NCBI GenBank assembly: GCA_023399035.1
Contig: JAEWQX010000104.1
Location: 1-12,405, forward strand
DNA length: 12,405 bases
Direction: 5' to 3'
From: Bacillota bacterium
GTDB lineage: Bacteria > Bacillota > Clostridia > Clostridiales > Clostridiaceae
Below, piece by piece: positions 1 through 5,501 of this stretch (position 1 is its first letter; every line of letters starts with the position of its first letter). Made by a program: the position numbers and the translations under genes. The notes under the pieces are model-generated. The model saw nothing but the letters and a program-made list of their open reading frames with translations, was not told the origin of the DNA and ran no database searches.

Positions 1-329
1 ATTTTTCAATAATTCCATTCACTAAAGACGACAATGGAACAGAAACTTCATATCATTTATATCTTTACAGAGTAAAAGGATTTAATGAAGAAAAGAGAAA
101 CAAGGCTATTCAAATGCTTGCTGAAAAAGGAATAGCTACAAATGTACACTATAAGCCCCTTCCAATGCTCACATTGTACAAAAACTTGGGATATGACATA
201 AAGGATTATCCAAATGCATATGCTCAATATGAAAATGAAATCACACTTCCAGTTTACAGCACATTATCTTTAGAAGATGCAGAATATGTTGCAAATGAAG
301 TGGTGAAGGTAATAAAAGAATTAATTTAA
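1..329 (+). CDS. DegT/DnrJ/EryC1/StrS-family aminotransferase, C-terminal part (5' truncated by window edge)
   Basis: This is the last 108 codons of a gene that enters from the left edge; the reading frame begins at base 3 and ends with TAA. The visible protein has the hallmark C-terminal segment of PLP-dependent sugar aminotransferases: SYHLYLYRV, then NVHYKPLPMLTLYKNLGY, then DYPNAY and a TLPVYSTLS stretch followed by a short helix. Family members are usually 360-400 residues, so roughly 70% of the protein, including the PLP lysine, is outside the window. The family transfers an amino group, usually from glutamate, to a keto-sugar nucleotide, often for surface polysaccharide or glycan modification. 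The exact sugar cannot be told from this end. Nothing links it to the quality-control genes downstream, and a possible terminator follows. The family call is firm; the substrate is unknown. Confidence 0.9.
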   Translation, partial: FSIIPFTKDDNGTETSYHLYLYRVKGFNEEKRNKAIQMLAEKGIATNVHYKPLPMLTLYKNLGYDIKDYPNAYAQYENEITLPVYSTLSLEDAEYVANEVVKVIKELI

Positions 330-341
330 TCTTAATAATGA

Positions 342-390
342 AAAAAATCTTTTTGTTTTGATACAATCACTGCAGAAAGATTTTTTCTGT
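342..390 (+). terminator. Possible terminator after the aminotransferase gene
   Basis: AAAAAATCTTT at 342-352 is the perfect complement of AAAGATTTTTT at 376-386, with a 23-nt loop. A competing small hairpin, CAGAAA/TTTCTG, lies at 373-389. The stem is AT-rich and the trailing T tract lies inside the stem, so this is weaker than the other terminators here. It lies 13 bases after the stop codon. Confidence 0.4.
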
Positions 391-394
391 TTAT

Positions 395-524
395 AAAAAA
401 AGAAAATCCAATGATAATTGGATTTTCGAATGTTCATTTAAGAAAGGGAATAAATGAACATTGTGGGGTTTATTAAACCTTATGGTTGTACCATAAAGTG
501 TATGGGCTAAATAACTTTACTTAT
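395..524 (-). ncRNA. Candidate minus-strand small RNA of about 130 nt with stacked hairpins
   Basis: Read on the minus strand, a perfect TATAAT (536-531) precedes a series of four perfect hairpins: TTATGGT/ACCATAA at 496-480, a 5-bp stem at 479-467, a 12-bp stem at 462-429 with a 10-nt C/U-rich loop (TTCCCTTTCT), and an 11-bp stem at 427-402. The last is followed directly by seven T residues (401-395), which makes a good intrinsic terminator for this strand only. No open reading frame of useful length occurs on either strand. The expected transcript runs from about 524 to about 395. I do not recognise it as a named RNA family. Unpaired CCCCAC and CCCTTT segments could pair with G-rich ribosome binding sites, but that is inference. 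Confidence 0.5.
402..427 (-). terminator. Intrinsic terminator of the minus-strand small RNA
   Basis: GAAAATCCAAT (402-412) and ATTGGATTTTC (417-427) form a perfect 11-bp stem with a 4-nt loop. On the minus strand the stem is followed by TTTTTTTATAA (401-391). On the plus strand no T run follows the stem, so its direction is clear. Confidence 0.6.
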
Positions 525-530
525 AACTTA

Positions 531-558
531 ATTATACAATAAACAAATTAAAAAACAA
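531..558 (-). promoter_or_regulatory. SigA-type promoter, minus strand, for the small RNA
   Basis: On the minus strand TTGTTT (558-553) is separated by 16 nt from a perfect TATAAT (536-531). Transcription would begin near 524 and run into the hairpin series. The -35 box is only moderate (TTGTTT against TTGACA). Confidence 0.45.
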
Positions 559-630
559 TGATTTTTTACAATGCGACAATTAAATGTATAAAAACTTAAA
601 AATTACTCGAAGCTATAAAGGAGAAAGTTT

Positions 631-659
631 TTGTATTTAATATAAAATTATTATAAAAT
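631..659 (+). promoter_or_regulatory. SigA-type promoter for the 64-residue Cys-rich protein gene
   Basis: TTGTAT (631-636) and TAAAAT (654-659) are separated by 17 nt. Transcription would start near 666 and leave a leader of about 65 nt. A second, weaker candidate, TAGACA-N17-TATGTA at 682-710, lies closer to the gene. Confidence 0.45.
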
Positions 660-730
660 CAAATAAAGACCTATTTTATCGTAGACAAAAATGGCAAAGC
701 ATATTATGTATAGAGGAGAATAATATATAA

Positions 731-925
731 ATGATAGAGATAAAGAAAGAAGAATTATTAAAAAATACTATAGATTATGAAGATTATTCGGAAAATATAT
801 GCATTCCTACTGCTGAAGAACTTAAAAAAGCAGGATTGCTTCAATGTGGAGGCGGATGCAGTAAATGCAGCTGTAAAAGCAGTGGAGGATGCTCTACCTG
901 TAAAAGTAGAAAATGTGGGAAGTAA
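731..925 (+). CDS. Small Cys-rich protein, 64 residues, unknown function
   Basis: I do not recognise the family. The N-terminal half is charged and probably helical (KKEELL, YEDYSEN). From residue 39 the protein is dominated by Cys, Gly, Ser and Lys, with cysteines at 24, 39, 43, 46, 48, 54, 57 and 62. The close C-x2-C and C-x-C spacings suggest metal binding or disulphide cross-linking. The basic tail (KSRKCGK) would suit nucleic-acid or surface contact. There is no signal peptide or membrane segment. The ATG follows AGAGGAG (712-718), a rather long spacing of 12 nt. It stands 94 bases before a membrane-protein gene, with its own promoter. The cluster could also be a peptide precursor, but no modifying enzyme is nearby. 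Reality of the gene is likely (RBS, promoter, biased composition); its function is open. Confidence 0.7.
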   Translation: MIEIKKEELLKNTIDYEDYSENICIPTAEELKKAGLLQCGGGCSKCSCKSSGGCSTCKSRKCGK

Positions 926-939
926 AAATTAAAAATATA

Positions 940-968
940 TGGATTTAATAATAAGAATAATATATAAT
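940..968 (+). promoter_or_regulatory. Weak candidate promoter for the membrane-anchored protein gene
   Basis: A perfect TATAAT lies at 963-968; the matching -35 position (TGGATT, 940-945, 17-nt spacer) is poor. Read-through from the 64-residue gene is an equally good explanation, since no terminator is visible between the two. Confidence 0.25.
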
Positions 969-1019
969 TAAATTTGTTTAATAAAATGAAATTATAGTTT
1001 AGATGTGGAGGGGTTATCC

Positions 1020-1826
1020 TTGGGAAGGCCAAGTATCTTCAGCAGAGAGTATGAACGAAAAATGAAAAGAAGAAAAAGAAATTTTATGTTTTTTTCATTA
1101 ATAATAATCGTATTAGCATGCGCAGCAGCACTAAAATTTGTATATAATCCTGTGAATTTTGGAAATATAAAAGCTAATATACAGGCGTGGATTGATAGTG
1201 ACACTACATCAAAATATGAAACAGTAGTTGAGAATGAGGAAAATCCAGCTAGTGAAGAAAATGCAGAAGTGGTAGAAGAAGAAATTGCACCAGTTGAGGA
1301 GTATTTAGATATACCTCAGAGCAGTGGTAATACTGCACAGGCTGTTTATATAGAAGAAAATGGAGAAAAAGTATTTACAGAAGTAAGAAATTTAGATAAT
1401 GGAGTTACTTTTGATATAAGTCCTTTAAAAAAACAAGTTATAATATATGATGTTAATTCTAATATTACATTATATAATATAGATGGAACAAACAAAGTAG
1501 TATCTAAAGATCAGTATATATCAACAAGCGGTACTGTGTTTACAAAAGATAGTACATTACAATCAAAGCCAGATTATTTGTGGAACAGCAATCCTAAGTT
1601 TGTAAATGAGCAAAATATAATATTTGTAACAAACAGACCATACTTTGGAACTGCAGCTGTAAAGCAATATTTATGGATGACAGATTTACAAAGTGGAACA
1701 GATAAGATATACTGGGATTTAGCTGCAGCAAGTATTACAATAGGAAGCAGAGAAGAAAAAGGTTTAAAGGTAACTGTTGACGGAAGAGATTATTATATAG
1801 CAGAAGATGGCAGTTATATTCAATAA
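1020..1826 (+). CDS. Membrane-anchored protein of unknown function, 268 residues (TTG start)
   Basis: The start is set at TTG 1020 because GGAGGGG (1007-1013) lies 6 nt before it. A GTG at 1005 in the same frame has no ribosome binding site and lies in front of this one. The protein has a basic N-terminal segment (ERKMKRRKRN, residues 12-21), one membrane segment at about 22-38 (FMFFSLIIIVLACAAAL), an acidic linker at about 59-90 rich in Glu, and then a predicted beta-rich domain of about 170 residues. The positive-inside rule places the domain outside the cell membrane. The segment NPKFVNEQNIIFVTNR...YLWMTDLQSGT looks like one blade of a TolB/WD-type beta-propeller, but the domain is too short for a full propeller. 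It lies just upstream of tig with no terminator between them. I do not recognise a named family. The membrane topology is secure; the function is unknown. Confidence 0.85.
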   Translation: MGRPSIFSREYERKMKRRKRNFMFFSLIIIVLACAAALKFVYNPVNFGNIKANIQAWIDSDTTSKYETVVENEENPASEENAEVVEEEIAPVEEYLDIPQSSGNTAQAVYIEENGEKVFTEVRNLDNGVTFDISPLKKQVIIYDVNSNITLYNIDGTNKVVSKDQYISTSGTVFTKDSTLQSKPDYLWNSNPKFVNEQNIIFVTNRPYFGTAAVKQYLWMTDLQSGTDKIYWDLAAASITIGSREEKGLKVTVDGRDYYIAEDGSYIQ

Positions 1827-1836
1827 AAATAAATAT

Positions 1837-1866
1837 TTGATATAATTTAGATGTTTATGGTATAAT
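1837..1866 (+). promoter_or_regulatory. Strong SigA promoter of tig (extended -10)
   Basis: TTGATA (1837-1842), an 18-nt spacer, then TATAAT (1861-1866) preceded by TGG, which gives an extended -10 element. It lies only 11 nt after the stop codon of the preceding gene and gives a 5' leader of about 40 nt for tig. Confidence 0.7.
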
Positions 1867-1912
1867 AACCTAGTTAAATTAGATGTATACTATTTTAGGA
1901 GGAAAGAATAAA

Positions 1913-3196
1913 ATGAAAGCTAAAGTGGAAAAAATAGAAACAAATGTTGTTAAGTTAGAAATAAGGGTTGAAGCAGATAAATTTGATGCTGCAATCACTA
2001 AAGCATATAACAAAAACAAGAGCAGATACAATATACCAGGATTCAGAAAGGGTAAAGTTCCAATGAACATAGTTAAGAAGTTCTACGGAGTAGAAGTATT
2101 CTATGATGATGCTGTTAACTTTGCTATAGATGCATCATACGGTGAAGCATTAAATGCTGAAAAAATCAGACCAGTTGATTACCCACAAATCGATATCGTT
2201 GAATTAGGTGAAGGAAAAGACTTAGTTTATACTGCTACTGTTACAGTATATCCTGAAGTTGAATTAGGAGAATACAAAGGTTTAGATATAAAGAAACCTT
2301 CATATGAAGTTGATGAAGCTGAAGTAGAAAAGCAAATCAAAGATATGCAAGAAAAGAATGCTAGAATGGAAGTTAAAACTGAAGGAACTGTAGAAAAAGG
2401 AGATATCGCTGTTATTGACTTTAAAGGATACATAGATGGAACTGCTTTCGAAGGTGGAGAAGGACATGATTATCCATTAGAAATTGGTTCAGGAACTTTC
2501 ATAGACAACTTTGAAGATCAATTAATCGGATTAGCTGTTGGAGATAAGAAAGATGTTAACGTAACTTTCCCAGAAGGATACGGTAAAGAAGAATTAAACG
2601 GTAAGCCAGCTAAATTTGAAGTTGAAGTTAAAGAAATCAAAGTTAAAGAATTACCAGAATTAGATGACGAATTCGCTAAAGAAGTTTCTGCTGTTGATTC
2701 ATTTGCTGAATTAAAAGAAAACTTAAAGAAAACTTTAGAAAAGAACAACGATGAAAAAGCTGAAAGAGAATTTGAAGAAGCTGTAATAACTGCTGTAATC
2801 GAAAATGCAAAGATGGATGTTCCAGAAGTTATGGTTAACAAAGAAATCGATGCTATGATGAAAGATCTTGAAGGAAGATTAAAATATCAAGGATTAAGCT
2901 TAGATCAATACATGCAATTCACTGGCAACACAACTGAAAAGATGAGAGACTTCATGAAAGAAAATGCTGAAAGAAAAGTTAAAGCTGACTTAGTTCTTGA
3001 AGCAGTTGCTAAAGCAGAAGACATCAAAGCTACTGATGATGAAATAAATGCAAGAGCTTTAGAATTAGGAAAGATCTACGGACCAAAAGATCCAGAAAAG
3101 ATGGCTAAGATTTTAGCTAAAACTCAAAAGGTTATGATCGAAAAAGATATCGTAATCGAAAATACTCTTAAATTTATAAAAGAAAATTGCAAATAA
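1913..3196 (+). CDS. tig: Trigger factor, ribosome-bound chaperone and prolyl isomerase
   Basis: Trigger factor binds the ribosome beside the exit tunnel and shields nascent chains. The N-terminal ribosome-binding domain carries the signature GFRKGKVP at residues 43-50. The FKBP-type prolyl isomerase domain spans about 155-245 (GDIAVIDFKGYIDGTAFEGG ... FPEGYGKEELNGKPAKFEV). The C-terminal helical arm region follows and includes KMDVPEVMVNKEI. At 427 residues it has the normal family length. The ATG at 1913 is chosen over an in-frame ATG at 1883 because TTAGGAGG (1895-1902) stands 10 nt before 1913, inside the longer frame. It has its own strong promoter and a downstream terminator, so it is probably mainly monocistronic. 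Its place before clpP-clpX matches the Firmicutes pattern of grouping chaperone and protease genes. Confidence is very high. Confidence 0.98.
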   Translation: MKAKVEKIETNVVKLEIRVEADKFDAAITKAYNKNKSRYNIPGFRKGKVPMNIVKKFYGVEVFYDDAVNFAIDASYGEALNAEKIRPVDYPQIDIVELGEGKDLVYTATVTVYPEVELGEYKGLDIKKPSYEVDEAEVEKQIKDMQEKNARMEVKTEGTVEKGDIAVIDFKGYIDGTAFEGGEGHDYPLEIGSGTFIDNFEDQLIGLAVGDKKDVNVTFPEGYGKEELNGKPAKFEVEVKEIKVKELPELDDEFAKEVSAVDSFAELKENLKKTLEKNNDEKAEREFEEAVITAVIENAKMDVPEVMVNKEIDAMMKDLEGRLKYQGLSLDQYMQFTGNTTEKMRDFMKENAERKVKADLVLEAVAKAEDIKATDDEINARALELGKIYGPKDPEKMAKILAKTQKVMIEKDIVIENTLKFIKENCK

Positions 3197-3237
3197 TTTT
3201 ATTTGAGTTATAATATAAAATAAGTTATTGAATAGTG

Positions 3238-3275
3238 ATTGCCAGAAAAATTAATTTTTCTGGCAATTCTTTAAA
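3238..3275 (+). terminator. Intrinsic terminator after tig (perfect 30-bp palindrome)
   Basis: ATTGCCAGAAAAATT (3238-3252) is followed at once by its exact complement AATTTTTCTGGCAAT (3253-3267). In RNA the central bases form the loop. The short tail TCTTT (3268-3272) is a weak U tract. The stem is symmetric, so it may also stop opposing transcription. Confidence 0.65.
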
Positions 3276-3282
3276 ATAATAA

Positions 3283-3311
3283 TTAACAAAATCACAAAAA
3301 AAATATATAAT
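3283..3311 (+). promoter_or_regulatory. SigA promoter of clpP-clpX
   Basis: TTAACA (3283-3288), a 17-nt spacer, then a perfect TATAAT (3306-3311). The leader to clpP is about 45 nt. No CtsR direct repeat and no CIRCE inverted repeat is visible around it. Confidence 0.7.
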
Positions 3312-3362
3312 TATATAAGTAGATTTGTATTTTATTTATAACGGTGAAAAGGGAGGATTCAG

Positions 3363-3968
3363 ATGAGTTTAGTGCCAATGGTCGTTGAACAAACAAGTAG
3401 AGGAGAACGTTCTTACGACATATTTTCAAGATTATTGAAAGAGAGAATAATTATGTTAAGCGGAGAAGTTACTGATGCCAGCGCTCAGTTAATTGTTGCT
3501 CAGCTATTATTTTTAGATAGTGAAGATCCTGATAAAGACATTTCTTTATATATAAACAGTCCAGGCGGTTCTGTAACTGCTGGTATGGCAATATATGATA
3601 CAATGCAGTTAATAAATGCAGATGTATCAACAATATGTGTTGGAATGGCGGCTTCAATGGGAGCATTTTTACTATCTTGTGGAGCAAAAGGAAAGAGATA
3701 TGCACTTCCAAATGCTGAAATAATGATTCATCAGCCACTTGGCGGATTCCAAGGTCAGGTAACTGATATAGAGATACACGCCAATAGAATGTTAAAGGTT
3801 AAAGAAGTTCTTAATAAGACATTAAGTGAAAATACTGGAAAACCTTTAGAAGTTATCGAAAGAGATACTGAAAGAGATAACTTTATGGGAGCTCAAGAAG
3901 CTAAGGAATATGGTTTAGTTGACGAAATAATTGTTAAAAAACCAAAGAAGAAAGAAAAATCTGAATAG
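3363..3968 (+). CDS. clpP: ClpP, ATP-dependent Clp protease proteolytic subunit
   Basis: ClpP is the tetradecameric serine peptidase chamber that degrades proteins fed by ClpX or other Clp ATPases. The catalytic triad is visible: Ser98 in GMAASMGA, His123 in MIHQPLGG, and Asp172 in ERDTERDNFM. The oxyanion-loop sequence SPGGSVTAG lies at 66-74, and QPLGGFQGQ leads into the handle helix. The length of 201 residues is normal, and the short Lys-rich tail (KKPKKKEKSE) is variable in the family. The start ATG follows GGGAGG (3351-3356) by 6 nt, and the sequence begins MSLVPMVVEQTSRGERSYDI as ClpP proteins commonly do. It lies 42 nt before clpX with no terminator, so the two subunits of ClpXP are almost certainly co-transcribed. 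Confidence 0.98.
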   Translation: MSLVPMVVEQTSRGERSYDIFSRLLKERIIMLSGEVTDASAQLIVAQLLFLDSEDPDKDISLYINSPGGSVTAGMAIYDTMQLINADVSTICVGMAASMGAFLLSCGAKGKRYALPNAEIMIHQPLGGFQGQVTDIEIHANRMLKVKEVLNKTLSENTGKPLEVIERDTERDNFMGAQEAKEYGLVDEIIVKKPKKKEKSE

Positions 3969-4010
3969 GAATAAAAAGTTATTTTGATACTTTTTAAGCG
4001 AGGTGAATGT

Positions 4011-5300
4011 ATGGCTAAGTATGATGACAAAAAACAGTTAAAGTGTTCATTCTGCGGCAAAACACAAGAACAAGTTAAAAGACTTATTGCAGGTCCTGGA
4101 GTATATATATGTGATGAATGTATAGATTTATGTTCTGAAATTATTGCAGATGAATTCCAAGAAACTGTTGATTTTGACCCAAAGAGTGTTCCAAAGCCAA
4201 ATGAAATAAAGGAATATTTAGATTCTTATGTAGTAGGTCAGGACAGAGCTAAAAAGTCTCTAGCTGTTGCAGTTTATAATCACTATAAGAGAATCAATAC
4301 AAACAAAGATGATATAGATGTAGAATTATCTAAGAGTAATATATTATTACTTGGACCAACAGGTTCGGGTAAAACATTATTAGCTCAGACATTAGCTAAA
4401 TTCTTAAATGTACCATTTGCTATAGCTGATGCTACAACATTAACTGAAGCAGGGTATGTTGGTGAAGATGTTGAAAATATATTATTAAAGTTAATTCAAA
4501 ATGCAGATTATGATGTAGAAAAGGCTGAAAGAGGAATCATATATATCGATGAAATTGATAAGATTGCAAGAAAATCTGAAAATCCATCAATTACAAGAGA
4601 TGTATCTGGTGAAGGTGTACAACAGGCGTTATTAAAGATATTAGAAGGAACTGTAGCATCTGTACCACCTCAAGGTGGAAGAAAACATCCACATCAGGAA
4701 TTTATTCAAATCAATACATCTAATATATTATTTATTTGTGGTGGAGCATTTGATGGTGTAGATAAGATAATCGAAGGAAGAACTAGAAAAAGTTCTATGG
4801 GATTCGGTGCTGACATCCAATCTAAACATGAAAAAGACGTTGGTCAATTATTAAAAGAAATAATGCCAGCTGATTTATTAAAGTTTGGATTAATTCCAGA
4901 ATTCGTTGGAAGACTTCCAATACTTGTTACATTAGAGTCATTAAACAGAGATGCTTTAATTGAAATATTAACAAAACCTAAGAACGCTCTTGTTAAACAA
5001 TACAAGAAGTTATTTGAATTAGATGATGTTAAGTTAGAATTTGAAGATGGTGCATTAAATGCAATTGCTCAAGAAGCAATAAGCAGACAGACAGGCGCTA
5101 GAGGTCTTAGAGCTATCATAGAAGATGTAATGAACGAAATAATGTATGAAATACCTTCTGATGATAGAATAACTAAGGTAACAATAACTGAAGATACAAT
5201 TAAAAATAAAAAAGATCCTATAGTTGACCGTCTTGAAGATGGGAAAACAAGACCAGCTTTATTAAAAGCAAGAACTAAAAAAGATATTGAATCAGCATAA
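4011..5300 (+). CDS. clpX: ClpX, ATP-dependent unfoldase of ClpXP
   Basis: ClpX is the AAA+ hexamer that recognises, unfolds and threads substrates into ClpP. The start at 4011 is preceded by AGGTGA at 4001-4006; an in-frame ATG at 3984 would add nine residues and lacks such a site. The N-terminal zinc-binding domain has cysteines 12, 15, 34 and 37. Walker A is GPTGSGKT at 115-122. The pore loop GYVG is at 149-152. Walker B is IYIDEID at about 177-183. The sensor-2 arginine lies in TGARGLRAI near residue 360. The ClpP-docking loop reads MGF (263-265) where many homologues have IGF, a mild change. The length of 429 residues is normal. It shares the clpP promoter and is closed by a good terminator. 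Confidence 0.98.
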   Translation: MAKYDDKKQLKCSFCGKTQEQVKRLIAGPGVYICDECIDLCSEIIADEFQETVDFDPKSVPKPNEIKEYLDSYVVGQDRAKKSLAVAVYNHYKRINTNKDDIDVELSKSNILLLGPTGSGKTLLAQTLAKFLNVPFAIADATTLTEAGYVGEDVENILLKLIQNADYDVEKAERGIIYIDEIDKIARKSENPSITRDVSGEGVQQALLKILEGTVASVPPQGGRKHPHQEFIQINTSNILFICGGAFDGVDKIIEGRTRKSSMGFGADIQSKHEKDVGQLLKEIMPADLLKFGLIPEFVGRLPILVTLESLNRDALIEILTKPKNALVKQYKKLFELDDVKLEFEDGALNAIAQEAISRQTGARGLRAIIEDVMNEIMYEIPSDDRITKVTITEDTIKNKKDPIVDRLEDGKTRPALLKARTKKDIESA

Positions 5301-5312
5301 TTTTTAGTTTAA

Positions 5313-5355
5313 CCTAGCTTTGATATAAATTATCAAAGCTGGGCTTTTATTTTGT
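5313..5355 (+). terminator. Intrinsic terminator after clpX
   Basis: CCTAGCTTTGATA (5313-5325) and TATCAAAGCTGGG (5331-5343) form a 13-bp stem with one T-G wobble and a 5-nt loop. The tail is CTTTTATTTTG. It separates clpP-clpX from lonB. Confidence 0.85.
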
Positions 5356-5403
5356 CTTTTTTTCTATAAATACTTTAATTTTATATGGAAGTTAGGAATA
5401 TAT

Positions 5404-5432
5404 TTGTAAAGTGGAGCAAATAATAGTAATAG
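5404..5432 (+). promoter_or_regulatory. Weak candidate promoter of lonB
   Basis: TTGTAA (5404-5409), a 17-nt spacer, then TAATAG (5427-5432). Both boxes are imperfect. GGAGCAAATA at 5413-5422 resembles a forespore sigma-F -10 element, which would fit the control of lonB in Bacillus, but no fitting -35 sequence lies upstream. The real promoter may lie elsewhere between 5356 and 5430. Confidence 0.3.
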
Positions 5433-5441
5433 AACTAGTGG

Positions 5442-5501
5442 AAGGAGGAAATATATTTCAAAGTTAAAGAGAAGCTTTATCGATGAAATATATTTATTAA
5501 T
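5442..5501 (+). promoter_or_regulatory. lonB translation-initiation element: distant SD with bridging hairpin
   Basis: A strong Shine-Dalgarno AAGGAGG (5442-5448) ends 53 nt before the lonB ATG, and nothing closer resembles one. Directly after it AAATATATTTCA (5449-5460) pairs perfectly with TGAAATATATTT (5484-5495), a 12-bp stem. An inner TAAAG/CTTTA stem (5465-5469, 5475-5479) closes an AGAAG loop. Once folded, only ATTAAT (5496-5501) separates the helix from ATG, so the SD sits at an effective 6-nt spacing. The pairing is seen in the sequence; the role in translation is inferred. T4 gene 25 is a known case of an SD moved closer by a hairpin. Confidence 0.55.

Noticed and set aside
402..496. 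CRISPR array or insertion-sequence ends for the repeated palindromes
   Set aside because: The hairpins differ in sequence, are not direct repeats with spacers, and no transposase or cas gene is near.
1005..1019. In-frame GTG at 1005 as the start of the membrane-anchored protein
   Set aside because: No ribosome binding site lies before it, and the good SD (1007-1013) lies after it, in front of TTG 1020.
1883..1912. In-frame ATG at 1883 as the tig start
   Set aside because: The SD at 1895-1902 is inside this extension, and the ten extra residues do not fit the family N-terminus.
2518..2841. Minus-strand frame of 107 codons inside tig
   Set aside because: Ser-rich shadow of the Glu/Lys-rich coding strand of tig; no ribosome binding site or family match.
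3283..3362. CtsR or CIRCE heat-shock operators before clpP
   Set aside because: No direct heptad repeat or long inverted repeat of the known type is present.
5413..5422. Sigma-F -10-like GGAGCAAATA before lonB
   Set aside because: One core mismatch and no GTATA or GCATA -35 at the proper distance.
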